Part shown: piece by piece, positions 37,391 through 53,304 of the stretch
Numbering within the stretch: the stretch's first letter is position 1
Layout: every line of letters begins with the position of its first letter
Source of the DNA: Latrodectus hesperus
Lineage: Eukaryota; Arthropoda; Arachnida; Araneae; Theridiidae
Direction of reading: 5' to 3'
Length of the DNA stretch: 64,000 nucleotides
NCBI GenBank assembly: GCA_037975125.1
Contig: CM075855.1
Location: 86,297,706 to 86,361,705 of the forward strand
Notes under the pieces: model-generated
Databases searched by the model: none
Told to the model about the DNA's origin: nothing
Seen by the model: only the letters and a program-made list of their open reading frames with translations
Program-made: the position numbers and the translations under genes

Positions 37391-37930
37391 ATTTTAATAC
37401 TTCCTAAAACCATAACTAAAATTTACACTGTATTAGACTCGCTTACTAAATGGTTTATCCTTTCCAATATTGTTAATATCTCCTTTCTGTTTGTCACAAT
37501 ATTGTAACAGCTCCAGAGTCCTTTATTCAATCAGCATATATTGTCATCGGTGTTATTTGCATAAGCACTACTGACTTTTAAAACTGCAACAAGAAGAAAG
37601 GAAGATCTTAGAAGCATCAAAATCATATAAAAGGAGGAAGTAGTTAGAATATGCAATTCATCGGTTTTTCAGCGGATTAGAATGATCCAGGGAAAGTACA
37701 AAGGACATCTACATCACTGCATAAAAGAAAAGTAGCTTAGAAAAGTCTCCTAAATTCACTTTGCATGCTTAAACTTTCCTCTGAATATTGTTTTATTGAT
37801 AGAATAAGAAGAAGAAACTCTTATACCAGCGAGTGTCGGGCTTTGATAGAAACAGGATCATTGCCGATTGAAATTATGTATTAAATATCAAAGGTATCGT
37901 CAATCGTAGCGGTCGAAATTCAACAAGTGT
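37391..37930. other. Non-coding sequence, no feature seen
   Basis: Nothing supportable. Confidence 0.4.
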
Positions 37931-38750
37931 CATGCAAAAAGATGTTCGATGAATTGCTGAGGATCATCTAAGAGATGAGTAAGATCTCAGCTTTTTCTTA
38001 TTATTCAACTCAAAAACACAGGCATATGATAATGTAGACATTGAAAAACCGTATTATTAGATCACAACGCATTAGTCAAGAAATTGGCTCATCGTAATTG
38101 AGAACATAACGGCATTTAGAGGACATGGACTGTTATCAAGACAACCATTATTTTTGGCTATTATTAACAATGCATATAGAGACAAATGATGACATTGAAA
38201 CGTCCAACAAATCTGTCTTTGAATGCATGACAATGCATTCTAATGCCCGTTCAAGAACTTAGGATCTTTAAAGGAGAACGCTCATCCCCTGCTTGCATTG
38301 TCATGTAAAATTGGATTCGATGGGTTGCTGAAGATCAAACTGAAGGATATGTGGAATCTCAACATTCTCTTGCAATTAATCTCAAAACGTTGATATATTG
38401 TTTGATAGACCTTAGAAAACTGTATCATTAGATTACAAACAAATAAGCAGAAAATTGGCTTGTTTTAAATCGAAAGAATTTAGCGATATTTAGAACTGTT
38501 ATCACGGCAACCATTATTTTGTGTTTTCCTGACAATGCAAGAACGGTGACATTTGGGCATCCAACAAAGCTGTAACCAACTTTATTGTTGGGTGCACCAC
38601 TATGCAAAAGCTTCACTATGCCGTTCTTTCAGGCGAGTCCCAACTCAAGGGGTAGCATTCTAATGGCCGTCTATGTATTTGAAGGCCTTGAGGAGAATGC
38701 TCCTCCCCAGTTGCATTTGATATTCTCATAGTAACTTTCCACCTGGTGTG
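37931..38750. repeat. Old tandem duplication of a roughly 400-bp unit
   Basis: 37931-38300 and 38301-38750 align in order. Shared blocks are CATG.AAAA, TTCGATG.ATTGCTGA.GATCA, AAAAC.GTAT.ATTAGAT.ACAA, AGAAATTGGCT, GACTGTTATCA.G.CAACCATTATTTT, CATTCTAATG.CCGT, and GAGAA.GCTC.TCCCC..TTGCAT. Divergence and indels are substantial. No reading frame is conserved across both copies, so this is a satellite-like or transposon-derived unit of unknown type. Confidence 0.72.
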
Positions 38751-40290
38751 TAACTATAAACAGTTATAAAGAGCACGAAGCGAACATCTCTAACGCAGAT
38801 CGACAATAATTTGAATGGCGATCGTTGCATTTCTAGCATCCTAAGAACAAAGGCTGTGTCCTATCTTCGAAGACTGCGAAAGGCTATCTTTCAATAAGGA
38901 AATGCAAGAGTACATATTACAATTAATGTTCTGACATTAATCGATAAAGTGAATAATTGATTGTCCAGCTCGGTTTTTAAATCTCTCATCACTCGAAAAC
39001 ATCTGGTCAGAGACTGTTGAGAAACTGGTCAACCACTCATCTCCAACTACAGTTGATGAAATGAGCCACAAAATTCTAGCAGTATGAAATGCGTTGCCCA
39101 TTTCCGTCATCCAAGAAATTACTACAGACACAAATGTTTATCAGCTTCATGCTTTACAGGGCAAGGGCCACTTTTCAAAGTCGCCAATTTTATCTATTAA
39201 TTCTTCAAGCTCCTTTAAACCCTTCAAAAATTGTTTGCAAATTATATAATTCTTTATACTGTATGTGATTAACGTATAACAAATATTTTTATATGATTTT
39301 CTTCATGGTATTGCAGTTTTAATGGCCAACAGTGTATTATGTATGCCAATGGTATGTTCTGATGGTATATGCTGATATCAATGGTATGTGCAAATTAGAA
39401 TAGGATGATAATCCAACTATTACTATATAATTACTCAGATGACATTATTACCCTTCATAAAATAGCTTAACCAGTACCTAATTTTATTAAAACCTGTATT
39501 TAATATATAGTATCAAAAGCTAAAATCACGTGTTTATATATATTATGACGAATAAAAATCTCTCTATAGATACATATTACTTGCTTACATAAAGAACTGA
39601 TTTTATTTAACCTCAAAAATTTGGTTACTACAATGGTTTATATTCTTTATACATAAAATCCTTGAAAACAAAACGAACAATCATTTAATTTCAACATGTA
39701 ATATTTGCTAAAAAATATCATAAATCAAAACTAATTCGGGATTTCTAAGCAACTTTTTATCCCTCAATTTTTTAATTCTATCTAATGATGCAATAAATGG
39801 AGAGTCTAGTTTTAATATTTTTCAATGTAAGACTATTTATAAACAAATAACTTTTTTTCCTTCCCAATTTGATTATTTATTAAAGGATTTGCACACACAC
39901 ACAGATAAGAAGGGTTTTAATTTACCTTAACTGTAAAACAAATTAATTATGAATTGTAAAATATTATTGAATCTAACTCTGACGACTTTGCCTATGCTAT
40001 AAAAAGCGAATAACTGCATAAGTGTCTTTGAAAAGCTTTTTTATTATAAGTTCTCGTCAAAATATTTTATATACATTGTTTTGTACAAAGTAAGTCGAGA
40101 TACAATTTATCGAAAATCTCTGGAATTTCTGTGTTTACATCGAACCAAATCTACACAATTTTCTAAAGGTAAATAAGATGGAACCCCAAAGACCCACCAA
40201 TCAATAAATGAAAACATTCATTTTGTTTTCAATTTTCTGGCTATGATCATTTTCTCTACTCTAAGTTTAATTGGATTGGACTTGCAGCTT
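38751..40290. other. Intronic sequence, no feature seen
   Basis: Nothing beyond AT-rich sequence and a short CA run near 39895. Confidence 0.45.
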
Positions 40291-40294
40291 AAAT

Positions 40295-40620
40295 TTGATT
40301 TTGAATTACTACAAACACCTTCTAGGTAGGTGTAATTTGCATATTACTCAATAGGCAAAATTTGCTCACGAAAGATAGTTTGAACAAAACCTAGAGTTTA
40401 AACCAGATTGTCAGCCAATACAGACATCTATGATCTAGGTCATTTTCATTTATTTTCGCCCCTATGGTAACATTTTGACATACGGTGTCATTTGAGCAGA
40501 GCCTACAAATTAAAGAGATTTCTGACTCACTACAGACATCTATGATCTAGGAGGGTTTGATTTATTTGCTGTTGTATGGTCACCTTTTGACATGAATTGT
40601 CATTTTAAATTACATGTAAT
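40295..40620. repeat. Degenerate 112-bp tandem repeat
   Basis: ACAGACATCTATGATCTAGG occurs exactly at 40420-40439 and 40532-40551, each followed by a TTATTT..C/G..TATGGT.AC.TTTTGACAT block. A third, more diverged unit precedes them from about 40295. Confidence 0.8.
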
Positions 40621-41261
40621 TATGAAGTGACATTAACACGCGTCAAAAGATACAAGAATGCGGTTTCAAAAGAAATATAAATTTGAGTACGAATGCAGTA
40701 TGAATGTTGTTGTAGTACAATCAAATAAATTTATAAAATAGAATCTCGATATTCTAGACCTCGTTAGTACTGTGATTCGAATAATCCACATAAATCTTAA
40801 AAAAGATCAATTACCTCTTGATTTTCTTCAATAAGTGTATCTAAAAAATGTTTTAATTAAGAAAGTAATCGTACTTTGCAATGCTGAAACGATCAAAGCA
40901 ATAATTACGATAAAAATATCGATTTTTGTCTCATTCATATGCGTTATGAACTCACACTTCCAATTAATCGTATTCAGGAAAAAAATTATAATTTTCTCTA
41001 TAAGCTCTCATAAATTTTTGGCATAGTAAACTATAATACTGCAACTAAATATTCACCTAAAATGTGTTGCAGGCACTTTAGAACTGAATTCACATCTCAT
41101 CCAGATTTTATGCTAACTTAAATAGAATTCGGTTCAACTAAATATTCACTTATTTTTGTGATTATAGCTCCAAGTTATTTAAAATGTGACATCAAATGAA
41201 AAACTATCGCAGTTTTCCTTTTAAACCGTTATTATTTCTTCACTTCTAGATCAATCGAACC

Positions 41262-41395
41262 GAGTCGGTAGGTGAATGGTCTTCAGTTCGTCAGTTCGTG
41301 GGTTAGATTCCTACCTGAGGCTTAGATGTTTGTAGTAATTCGGAATCAACTTTGAATTATTGTTTCTGGAACACGTTGGCCTCTTATACCAAAAA
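41262..41395 (+). repeat. tRNA-derived SINE, family D, copy 3
   Basis: The head is GAGTCGGTAGGTGAATGGTC (A box), followed by TTCGTGGGTTAGATTCC (B box) and then TTTGTAGTAATTCGGAATCA. It has the best-preserved head of the family. Confidence 0.72.
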
Positions 41396-42009
41396 GGATC
41401 GTTTAGCAACAAATTAACTCTATATCTATTAAAACTTTGTGAGCTTACTCAAATAATGGTTTGTTTTGATTTCATTAAAAAATATAAATTCATTAAAAAA
41501 TGAAAATATCAGCACCGATTACTGACAATGTTTAGCATATTTCTATAACAACAACTCTATATTACGGTGCTTTGGGAATTCCTATAGAACTGTTGTAAGA
41601 GTGTGAATTATTATTCTGCAGCTGTTCATTTTAAATTATTCTAAGTGAAGCTTCCATGTCTCAACTTCACTTATAACTACATTTATTAAGAAAAATGTCA
41701 TGCTTCTGAATTAAATCAAACCACGGATATTGAAGTATTTTCCTACATTGACGAATTTTAAAAGAATGATTTACTTCAGAGACCCCCTAGGCATTTTTCT
41801 CAAAAATATACAACATATTATATTAACAATTCCAATTGAATCACTAACTAGATCAATAACTATTTAGATGTATGCATATGATTAACAAAATTTATAAAAG
41901 TGCTACATTAGATAATATTTATTTTACTATTTTTGCTCGTAAAATTATCATTGATACTTAATAGACTTCTGAAATGTCTCTTTAAACTTCAATTTATATT
42001 TGCTAAGTG
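41396..42009. other. Intronic AT-rich sequence, no feature seen
   Basis: Nothing supportable. Confidence 0.45.
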
Positions 42010-42350
42010 GAATTCTGTCAGAAATCTCTGCATTATACTCACGACACGAATGAAAACACATTTAAAATTTTCGGTTAAAATAAATGGTCGATCTGTACCC
42101 CAGCAGAAATTTCTGATCTATGCCTACAAAAAGAATGAATGGAAATATGCATAAAATCTTCAGTTAAAATAAGGGTTTTTTTTTTTTAATCTTATCCCCA
42201 TCAGAAATTTCTGAACTAAACTTAATGAAATATACTTAAAAATTTCAGATAAAAAAATTATCCATTTTGACCCCATCAGAAATTGTTGGGTAATACTTTC
42301 GAAAGGAATGGAAAAATACTTAAAATTTCTTGTCAGAAGATTTAAATAAT
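42010..42350. repeat. Degenerate tandem repeat, about 85-95 bp unit
   Basis: About four units each contain a CAGAAATTTCTG-like palindromic core, AATG(A/G)AAA, ACTTAAAATTT and a CAGTTAAAATAA-like block. The cores lie near 42018, 42104, 42210 and 42280. Confidence 0.75.
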
Positions 42351-42584
42351 TTTGCGTTAGGATTTAAATGATTCTCACAAGCAAGCGAAAACTAATGAAT
42401 TAGCATGTGTTGGAATATTTTTATTCTTTTTCGTGATTGGCAGAATTCAAAAATTCATCACCAGGGTAACGCATTAAGCAAAAACATTCCGTTTTAAGTG
42501 GTATTTCGCTTCATTTGGAGGAGAGATAACCTACTTCCAGAGACATCCTCAAAGCGTCGAGGATTAAGAATCGGGTGCACTTAC

Positions 42585-42860
42585 CTTCTGGTCCTCCCTC
42601 CTGCCTGCCGCACGTGCTCTCAGAGATTATGTCACAGTGGGAAATGGAAAGTTGTGCTGGGGTGCAAGTGAGTCTTTCCAGAATGGCGCTCTCCGAGAAA
42701 GAGGAGAAGATCTCTCACCCACACCTGGACTAAAATAAGAGCGATCACTTGCGGGGTCTTTTGCTGATCTCTATTTCTGGCAGCCAGCCCCCTCCTTCTC
42801 TATCTCTACCCTGATCCTGCCGCGGTCTCCTTCCAACCGCTGCTTTGTTTTGCTGTTTGT
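42585..42860 (-). other. Putative non-coding first exon of the smoothelin-like gene
   Basis: This is the most GC-rich unique stretch in the first 60 kb. On the minus strand it ends CCAGAAG with the perfect donor GTAAGT starting at 42584, and holds no long frame. It has the same orientation as the coding exons at 8040-7945 and 1482-1407. The first of those has an acceptor and therefore needs an upstream exon, so this is a good candidate 5' UTR exon. The right-hand boundary (the transcription start) is a guess. It could belong to a different minus-strand gene. Confidence 0.5.
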
Positions 42861-42960
42861 TTCGCTTGTTCGTTTACTCTGGTGGTCCAAAACTCTCCAG
42901 CATAAAGAGTTGGTTGTTCTCCTGCACTTTCATTGGCTTATTATCTAATGTTGTAAAAAA
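42861..42960 (-). promoter_or_regulatory. Candidate promoter with CCAAT box
   Basis: The minus strand has AAGCCAATGAAAG (CCAAT at 42936-42932) some 60-100 bases upstream of the GC-rich putative first exon. No good TATA box is seen. Support is indirect. Confidence 0.35.
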
Positions 42961-44034
42961 ATTCTTATTTTTATCTTTTTAAAGTAAATTTGTTTTTTTT
43001 ATTAATTAAAAGCGATATTAATTTACAATCAAATTCATATTTGCAGGTGATATCGCATGCAAACCTGAAAATTTGCACTTGGGTGTTTTGCATCTGTTTT
43101 GATCAGGCATTAAAACTGTGCAATAAAGCCGCGGCAAAAGCTTGATTTGTATCATTAATGCATTGCTCATGCGAAAAAATGCATTTCGTTACTTAACTTT
43201 CTAAAGGAATGCAAAATAAATTAATGTATGGGTAAGAAAATACACATGGCTGCAGTTATGTTACACATGAGGGTGCAACACTAGGTTATTAAAAATAATT
43301 TTCGTGTTATTGTCTTATGAAATCGCACATGATATAATTTTTTAATTAAAAATTTGATTATTGCATGAGACACTAGTTGTAAGAAAACATTTTTAATGAT
43401 CCAAATCAATGTATTTATTGGATCTTTTGAAAATATAAATTTTTTACATATACGATTGCTTAAGAATATGAAATAAAGTTAAGGCACGAAAACTTTTTTG
43501 CTTGGTAACGCAAATGTGTGTGGACTTCAGCATTATGCTTCGTAGAGCAGGTTTTGATGTTAGTTCTTTTGATTTCTGAATGAGTTTTAAATTATTAATG
43601 TAAAAATAATGTTTTAAATCCAGTTTTTACTAGATGTAAAGGCATTGATAAAAGATCCCACCTGCAATTACCATGCTATTCTGCTATAGCAATGCTGTGA
43701 TTTCTATGTCTACACAGCCAATAGACCAGCAACAAATAGATAGCAAACAAATAACTGACTACTTAAGGTTAACGAGTTTGGAATCTTCACCTATCACCTA
43801 GCTTTCCATAATTTCAAACCACGGAGGAGGTTGACACTTAAGCTAACATTCTCATCGTAACATCTACGCCAAACTAATAAAAGGACTTTGTACGTCAAAT
43901 ATTAACGTGGGCACGTCCTCAACTTACGGAACTCCAACAACCCAGTGAAGGAGTTAATGTGGTCACCCTTTCAATAACAGCCCTCGGCAAATGATGCTTT
44001 ACTTTGCTGATATTAACGGGAAGCGGTGTGAAGC
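42961..44034. other. Non-coding sequence, possible eroded SINE
   Basis: Mostly AT-rich. The part from 43780 to 43985 has the texture of an eroded SINE on the minus strand (ACCCAGTGAAGGAG resembles the family B core) but is too diverged to assign. Confidence 0.4.
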
Positions 44035-44405
44035 TACTGAGTCACTGGAGATCGCCTGCTGTATAGTGTTTAGGGCATCGGCCTTCCGTCCGAAAGGGTT
44101 GGGTTCGATTCCCAATGCCGCCAAAGACCACCGGGTACATGCGATATATTTGATCGTTAAATCTGAGGAATCAAAAGTCCTGTGGTCGGTCGTTGAGAGT
44201 TACCATGGATGTAATGGTCTGGAGAAAATTTCCTCTCATTCCAAATCAATGTAGTGCCATCTATCGGAGGAGTTTAGAACTTTCGTACTTTAAGGTTCGT
44301 GGTGCTCTGCTTAAACTTAAGACGCTCCCTACTGATTTAATTTTGCATAGCCATCGGCTAATGAGCTTGGCTTATCCAAGTGCCATAAGTAACAACTTTT
44401 TTCTG
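44035..44405 (+). repeat. tRNA-derived SINE, family E, full-length copy 3
   Basis: The head has an A-box-like TATAGTGTTTAGGGC and the B box GGGTTCGATTCCC at 44100-44112. The body has TGTGGTCGGTCGTTGAG, a GCCATCTATCGGAGGAGT block, TTCGTGGTGCTCTGCTTAAA and GAGCTTGGCTTATCCA, and the tail is TAACAAC. It is the most complete copy, so it is a good reference for the family. Confidence 0.85.
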
Positions 44406-46200
44406 GCATAAATGTTACATACCACTTATTGTCTATTAAATAGCGCAGCTTTAGACAGAAATTGTTGTTTTGTTTACATTTATTGTTGTAATAGATCTCC
44501 ATATCTGAACTAAAACTGATATAAGACTAATAAAGTCTAAAATTTAATTGCGAAAATCAATTCACAAGATTCATAATTTTTTTCGCCATGACTGGTACAT
44601 CCAAATGATAGATAACAATTTTCACAGATATTTTAATTCACACCATTATGATGACATAACATAAAGATCAGTATTTTGACAAATTAATAATTTAAGCCTA
44701 ACACATTGATTAATTTTAGTCGAACAAAAGTTTATAAAAATATTTAATTGAATTGGAGATTTATAAAAACTTAAATCCTAATAATTCAATATATTTTAGA
44801 AAAACTTTATAAAATTTTTAAATTTGGTTTAGCTGAGGAAAATCCTTTGTCTTAGATAGAATAAGCTTTAGTTAATTTCTTTAATGCATGTTGAATAAAA
44901 AAATTTTCTTGTGGAAAATAAATGAAAGTTATTTTAGAAAATGTGTTGGAAAATATATGCGGTTTTTTTAGAAAACGTATGCGATGATATTAAATGTATA
45001 CAAGACTTTTTTTATTACCCACTTAAAATTTTGAAAAACTAAATAAAAAATTGACACGTGCTTATTATAATAAGTGGACATAAAACTTTTTTGATATAAA
45101 AAGTTGAGAAACATCAAAATTGCATTATAATAATTATAATTTATAATATAAAAGATCTCTAAAATCTACTCTTACAGATAAAAAAATATGTTAAATCTAA
45201 CGACTCTCCATCCTTCCAAGAATGTATCTTCTAAGATATTTTGATAAGGACAAACTGACAAAAATTAAAAGCGTGAATTATTTCTTTGATCGAAAATAAA
45301 CTGTATTTTGTTTTCGAATCTTTCACACACCCTCTGAAACTGTCGAGATTTCTGACAACACACAGACGCTTCAAACAAGCTGAGTTGTTGACAGAAATGA
45401 AATAAAACAGCGCCATTTTTGCAACTTGAGAGTTTCAGAAGCAAATTTTAATAATGTTTTTCATCGTGATGGTTAAATAATCTCCCTCAAACTTTTTTAA
45501 ATTCCATCTTGTCAAAGGAAAGAAGTTCGTGGAATCCGTATTCTAAATATTGTGATGAGCATTTGAACAACAAAGTCTTTGTCACCAGAAATATAATTTT
45601 TGAAACGGTAGCTCATAACTAGTTGAAAACCCCAAACACCAGTTAAACAAACTTTTTTTTTTTTCAGTAAATATAGAAATATCTATCTCTCTTATTTTAA
45701 AAATTGATGTTATATACAGTAATTTAAAAAAGGATTTCTGTTTATCCAGTTCGTGTCTTTTAATTGTAACGATAATCGTTTAAAACTAAAATAATTTATA
45801 GAATTTGAAGTTGAAAAGGTGATTTTCTAAAACTGCCAAATTTGTGTATGTTCTCCTTATTTCAAAGGAGACATCAGCTGCACAGATTGCAATTAAAATG
45901 GTTATAAAGACTCTTTTAAACGAAAGATTGCGAAAGTCAGCCATTGGGAGGTTAGAAGTGTACTGTGTTATAAGCTGAAGTCAAAATCACCAACGTGTAC
46001 AAGTAACTCGTATGAAATTTTCTAGGTTTTAGTTCAGATCAAAAATTTCAGACTTTTGTTAAGATCATAAAGAGAATCAAAGTCACCCAAAAGTCACAAA
46101 ATATTTGAAGGATAGCTATGGGTTTTGAACACATGGTGTCACAGACACCTAACTGCAGGCTTAAGATCTGTTCCACCTGGAACTATAATATTGAGCTAAA
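44406..46200. other. Non-coding AT-rich sequence, no feature seen
   Basis: Nothing supportable. Confidence 0.45.
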
Positions 46201-46289
46201 ACCATGTCTTAACTTACGCCATCTTTTTAATCACCCAAAAGAACATGATTTGCAGAAAGCGTAGCCTATTGTTAGTCCTCGAAGTAATC

Positions 46290-46870
46290 GGCATCCAGCA
46301 CCTTTTACCATTGTGTCACCAGTTGCATAATCTCTTTGTGGTAAAACTCAGAGGTTTTTGGCGCAAAAAGTCTGCGAGTGCTTGATACAAATCTGCTTCA
46401 TTGGTGAAAGATTTTACACGAAATTGATTGACCAGGGAATGAAAGAGTTGGTAATATTATGTTGCCGAGTCAGGTGAGTAAGAAAGATGATACAGTCTTC
46501 CAATCAAGTCGTTGTATAATATTCCTGGCTATCTATGCGGACTCGCGTTATCGGCAAAGAACAACAAACCTTTGCAATGAACCAGTGTTGGCTCCTTCTG
46601 TTGCAATATCTGTTGCACACGTCTGGGAGTACAAATTTGAAATGACCGTTTGACCCGTTGGTAGCAACTCATAATCCTCCAAACACCAGCTTCATCAAAG
46701 AGGGACAAATCTCCTGATCTGAATTTGTGAAACCAATGCCTTGTCGTACGTTCACTCACATCACTATCCCCAAACACTTGACATGTTCGGCTACTTGATG
46801 CCACAGCTGATGAGCGCACTTTGAAGTAGTAAAGCAAACAACAACGAACAAACTTCTTCCACACGTTCAT
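46290..46870 (-). pseudogene. Mariner transposase pseudogene
   Basis: The minus-strand frame 46870-46529 reads FVRCCLLYYF, then TCQVFGDSDVSERTTRHWFH and FRSGDLSLFDEAG. This is the N-terminal helix-turn-helix pair of mariner transposases (the family has a YGEDALSERTCRKWFxxFRSGDFDLxDxxR block). After a short linker it jumps to QQKEPTLVHCKGLLFFADNA, the second catalytic block (HHDNA type). Most of the first catalytic domain is therefore deleted. A final SPDLAPSD-like block is not readable. It is non-functional. It differs from the mariner relics at 14.5 and 30 kb in sequence. Confidence 0.8.
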
Positions 46871-48704
46871 TTCTTTTCGCTACTCTACGAATTGAAGAAT
46901 ATGCGATGTGGATCTACTTATGTTACAATTGATATTCCTTTCTCGGCTGACAGAGGTGTCTCAACCACTTCATACATTTATTTGCACACTTATTCTCACT
47001 TCATTCAATGTCGAAAACGTGAAAATGGCAAGAACTTTCTTTTTTACTTTATAATATCCTTCATTCAGACAAAATCTGGAATAATGATTCTTTTATGGTG
47101 TTATTTAATGGTTACTTTTTAAAGTTTGTTTAATTTTAAAATTAAGGAAGGAAATAAAAAACATACTTTAATTTTATTCATTACTTATGGAGTACAATGG
47201 TTAACATTCCTATTTTTATTCCCAGATTTTGACTTCAAATACTAATGAAAAGGACGATGTTAATCCATGCCTTTCCATTAATGTAAATTTCGCTGTATTT
47301 TATACTAAAGGTTTTTCTTTTTACAACTTCAAGTCTCACTGTTGCTAACAAATCTGGTTTGAGGTTCATTACCTGAACCAGATTGCAAAACCTTATATAA
47401 AAGCTTTTGCTTTGAATACCATTTAAAATATGAAAATACACAATTATTAAGTTTCTCCTTTAAATATCCTGAATTTACTGATGGCTTAAAAATGTAATCA
47501 TGAAAAATGCTAAATAAAGATTTATATTCACATTTCCAAAAATATTTTTGTAGAATATTTATTGATAGTTAAAACTGAAATTACTGTAAGAGTATAAACT
47601 GTAAGTTAACTGAAGCATAAGTTTCTAGTTTTGATTGTTTTGAAATGAAATAAATTTGATCAAAGGAATAAAACGCTCCTTGCCTAACGTTTATTATTAC
47701 GACACCGTTTATTGTTAAGCTGTGTTTTACTATGAACCACATAAATCCCAGAAACTAGAAGATACTTTACACAAGACGAAATTTACGAAGAAATCCTTTC
47801 ATTTATTTTATTTAATCCCAGGCAAGGACAGTTTACTTATTTACCTAATCGGAACGGATCTTTTGTTTCTTAAGAAGTTGCGAATCTCCCGCCTGAAAGT
47901 CATAACAAATGCGGTTCTTGGAAGAAGTTCGCTTTGGCCTGGAGCCTAATGTGCTTCTCAAAAACTTTCTAAACTCAGACCTAAGCTTTCCATTCCAATT
48001 TCTCCACTTCTTCATATAGTTATCACCCTCTCAGATTAGAACTCAGTTAAAGCATAGATAAAGGCAACGATTCTTTCAAGGGGACCGGTATTAAAATCTC
48101 ATTAATTTTATTAAATAAACTTCAAATTTCGTTGACTTTGCATTGACGCTCACATTGAGTCAATGATCCTCGGTGGGTATCAAAGAGATTATTGTGTGCA
48201 GGCAGGAAAGGATGCCCAGAGAGAATTATGCATCAGATTCTTCAGTTCTGGCAATCTTGATGAGCTTGATTCTATGAACCTTCATTTGAAAAGAACTAAA
48301 CATGGCTAGGTCATTGCCATTCTATTCCTTCTGGGAAATTTCAATAATCTGGTTTTTCTATATGGCAATTTGATGTATCTTTATCCAAATATACGTCTTC
48401 GTAAATATTCACAATCGTCGGCAGTTTTGGAGGTTATTAAAAGTTCAAACGCACAAACATACTTTTTAATAAAATTTTTAAGATTGAACAAGTAACTTAA
48501 AATTTACTTTTTATTTATGTTGATGTGAAAAACTGAAAAATAACAGTTTAATATTGAAATTTCAGCAAATTAAATTTCCAAACCATTCCTTATAAAATTT
48601 TACTTTTAAAGACAAATACATTATTTCTCTGTAAAAATGGTTAGTGCGGAGCTCCTATAATTTTCACCTCCTGGCACAAGGAGTTGAAGTGATGGCACCT
48701 TTTT
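46871..48704. other. Non-coding sequence
   Basis: No supported gene. The frame at 47722-47949 has no known domain. 48120-48300 is slightly GC-richer but has no clear splice signals. Confidence 0.4.
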
Positions 48705-48940
48705 TGTATTGTGGATGGCTCAGTAGGCGTAGGCTTAGTTGCATGAATTAGAAGCAATTAAGCCAAGCAGAAGACCACGGTCTGCCACTCTAATTCCAGA
48801 GGTATCCACTCAACTCTATTAGATCAGAGGCACCACTTCACATGAATTTAGAGGATATTTAAAGTACTGACGAGACATGACTGCTTTCAGGACCATCTCT
48901 GTAGAGTTAGAGTGCTGAGCTCTCCAAACTTTGTTTTGTG
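48705..48940 (-). repeat. tRNA-derived SINE, family A, copy 3
   Basis: Has AAGCCAAGCAGAAGACCACG, CCAGAGGTATCCACTC and a CACTTCACATGAATTTAGAGGA block like the other copies. The head region at the right end is eroded. Confidence 0.66.
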
Positions 48941-51650
<2,710 letters not shown>

Positions 51651-52346
51651 CAACAAAAATTATCAGAAATAATGAGAGATGAAGTTTAAATTATTTAATA
51701 TAGGTCTGGAAATAACAAGAAAATACTATTTACATATCTACAAATGAATATCAAATAATAATCTAACATCATTTTAGTGAATAATTCAAAGTTGATTGTC
51801 CAAAATCAGTTTCCACATCTTCATCTCGGCTCTCCTCGTCGTTCTCTCTCTTCTTCTCTGTGTCCGGTGGCGAACTTAATGTGAATGGCTCGGGAGAGTG
51901 ACCAAGGCGTAATTTAATTAATTAACAATTCTTATATATTGCCTAATATTTAATTAACACATATTTACAAATACAAATATATACAAGTTTGGGATATTTA
52001 CAATTAATCGTCTTGATAATAACATGACAGGAAGTTTAATGTTTTGGTTGGGGAGGAGCAGTCGTCTTGCTGCTATCAAAACAATGTCTTTATGTGTTCG
52101 CGTCTTTCGGTTTTCTTCCGCTCTCTGGGGAAAGTTGTTGCGCTTCTCCAGCCCCTTCTCAAGTGGGCACTTGGAATTGTGACGTCGACTATTAAGTGTT
52201 TCATCCACTGCAGTTCGGCCGTCCTGAAATCGACTGGCCCTCCAGACGATACTGCAAATATATGAAAAGAAAAACAGCAAAACAGGGGAAAAGACAAAAA
52301 GAACAGGATAGTTCTCTGAAAAGAAACAAATTTTATTTTCAGCCTC
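51651..52346 (-). repeat. Gypsy LTR, middle copy
   Basis: 51893-52210 is nearly identical by eye to 57034-57346. On the minus strand it ends at TTTTTGTTG, just before TCAGAAGTGG. The same TCAGAAGTGG sits just inside the right-hand LTR, so it is a primer-binding-site region. The other boundary (about 52346) is placed after a purine-rich AGAAGATAAGAGG stretch and is approximate. Confidence 0.72.
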
Positions 52347-52569
52347 TTATCTTCTTAGATCAGAAATAAAGAAATGAGTCAGTTTATCTTTCAGCTGCAT
52401 ATTAGTCATTTTGACTTCAGACTGTACTTCAGCAATTCGACTTTAATTTATCTCTAACTTGCATAACGTCCTCGTGTTTTGGCATACTATATTTTAGAAA
52501 TTCAGCACAAGTCGTGGTACAGTTAGGTCCTTAATGACTTCCTTTTTTGATTACATCATAGGTGTTGCC

Positions 52570-53304
52570 TTATTTAACTTTAGTAACTCTGTACGGTCCT
52601 AAATATTTTCTTTTCAGTTTTAAATGCGGTCCAAACTGAGTTCCTTTAATAGCGACCAAATCGTTAACTCCATAAGACTGTGGTCCTTTTCTTCTCAAAT
52701 TATAAGTTTTCCTGTTTTCTTCTCGGATCTTGAAAATTTGTTGTGTAGCACGTTTTCTGAGTTCATCTCTTTGAGCTTCAAAATTAGCTTGAAATTCCTT
52801 TTCAATCATTTCTTTGAGCTTATTATGCATCCAACGTTCATCTTTGCACCAAAAAGCAACTCAAAAGGTGTAGTATCTATGCTTCGTTGATAGGTTGAAT
52901 TAATCGTCTGATGTAGTTCGTTCGTAACTTCATACCACTGAGCTGGATTCTCTAAAGATAACTTTGAAAGAACTGATATGATAGTTTAGTTGATCCTTTC
53001 AATTTGTCCGTTAGCTCTTGGCAGACCAGTGATTATTAAATGATGTTTAATATTTTCCTTAGAGCAATAATCTTCAAATTCACCGGAGCTAAAAGCTGTA
53101 CCTCTATCAGAAATTATTTGGAAGGGGTTTCTAAAGATTCATTTTAGAGTTTCTAATTTTGCAATGACCTCAGCAGATGTTGTGGTCTTCGTAGGAAAAA
53201 TCCAAACGAACTTAGTGAAAGCATCAACAATTGTTTAAACATACTTATAATTTTCATATGTGCTTTCTAAAGCTCCTAAATTATCAATATGGTATTAATT
53301 ACAA
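52570..53304 (-). pseudogene. Gypsy integrase core and C-terminus (remnant)
   Basis: Minus-strand translation gives HIDNLGALESTYENYKYV with the first catalytic aspartate near 53280. IISDRGTAFSSGEF follows with the second (about 53125), and ANGQIERIN with the catalytic glutamate (about 53015). The C-terminal segment (52830-52570) reads VAIKGTQFGPHLKLKRKYLG, the usual end of gypsy integrases. The three D,D,E residues are all visible, but at least three stops interrupt the frame. Confidence 0.8.
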
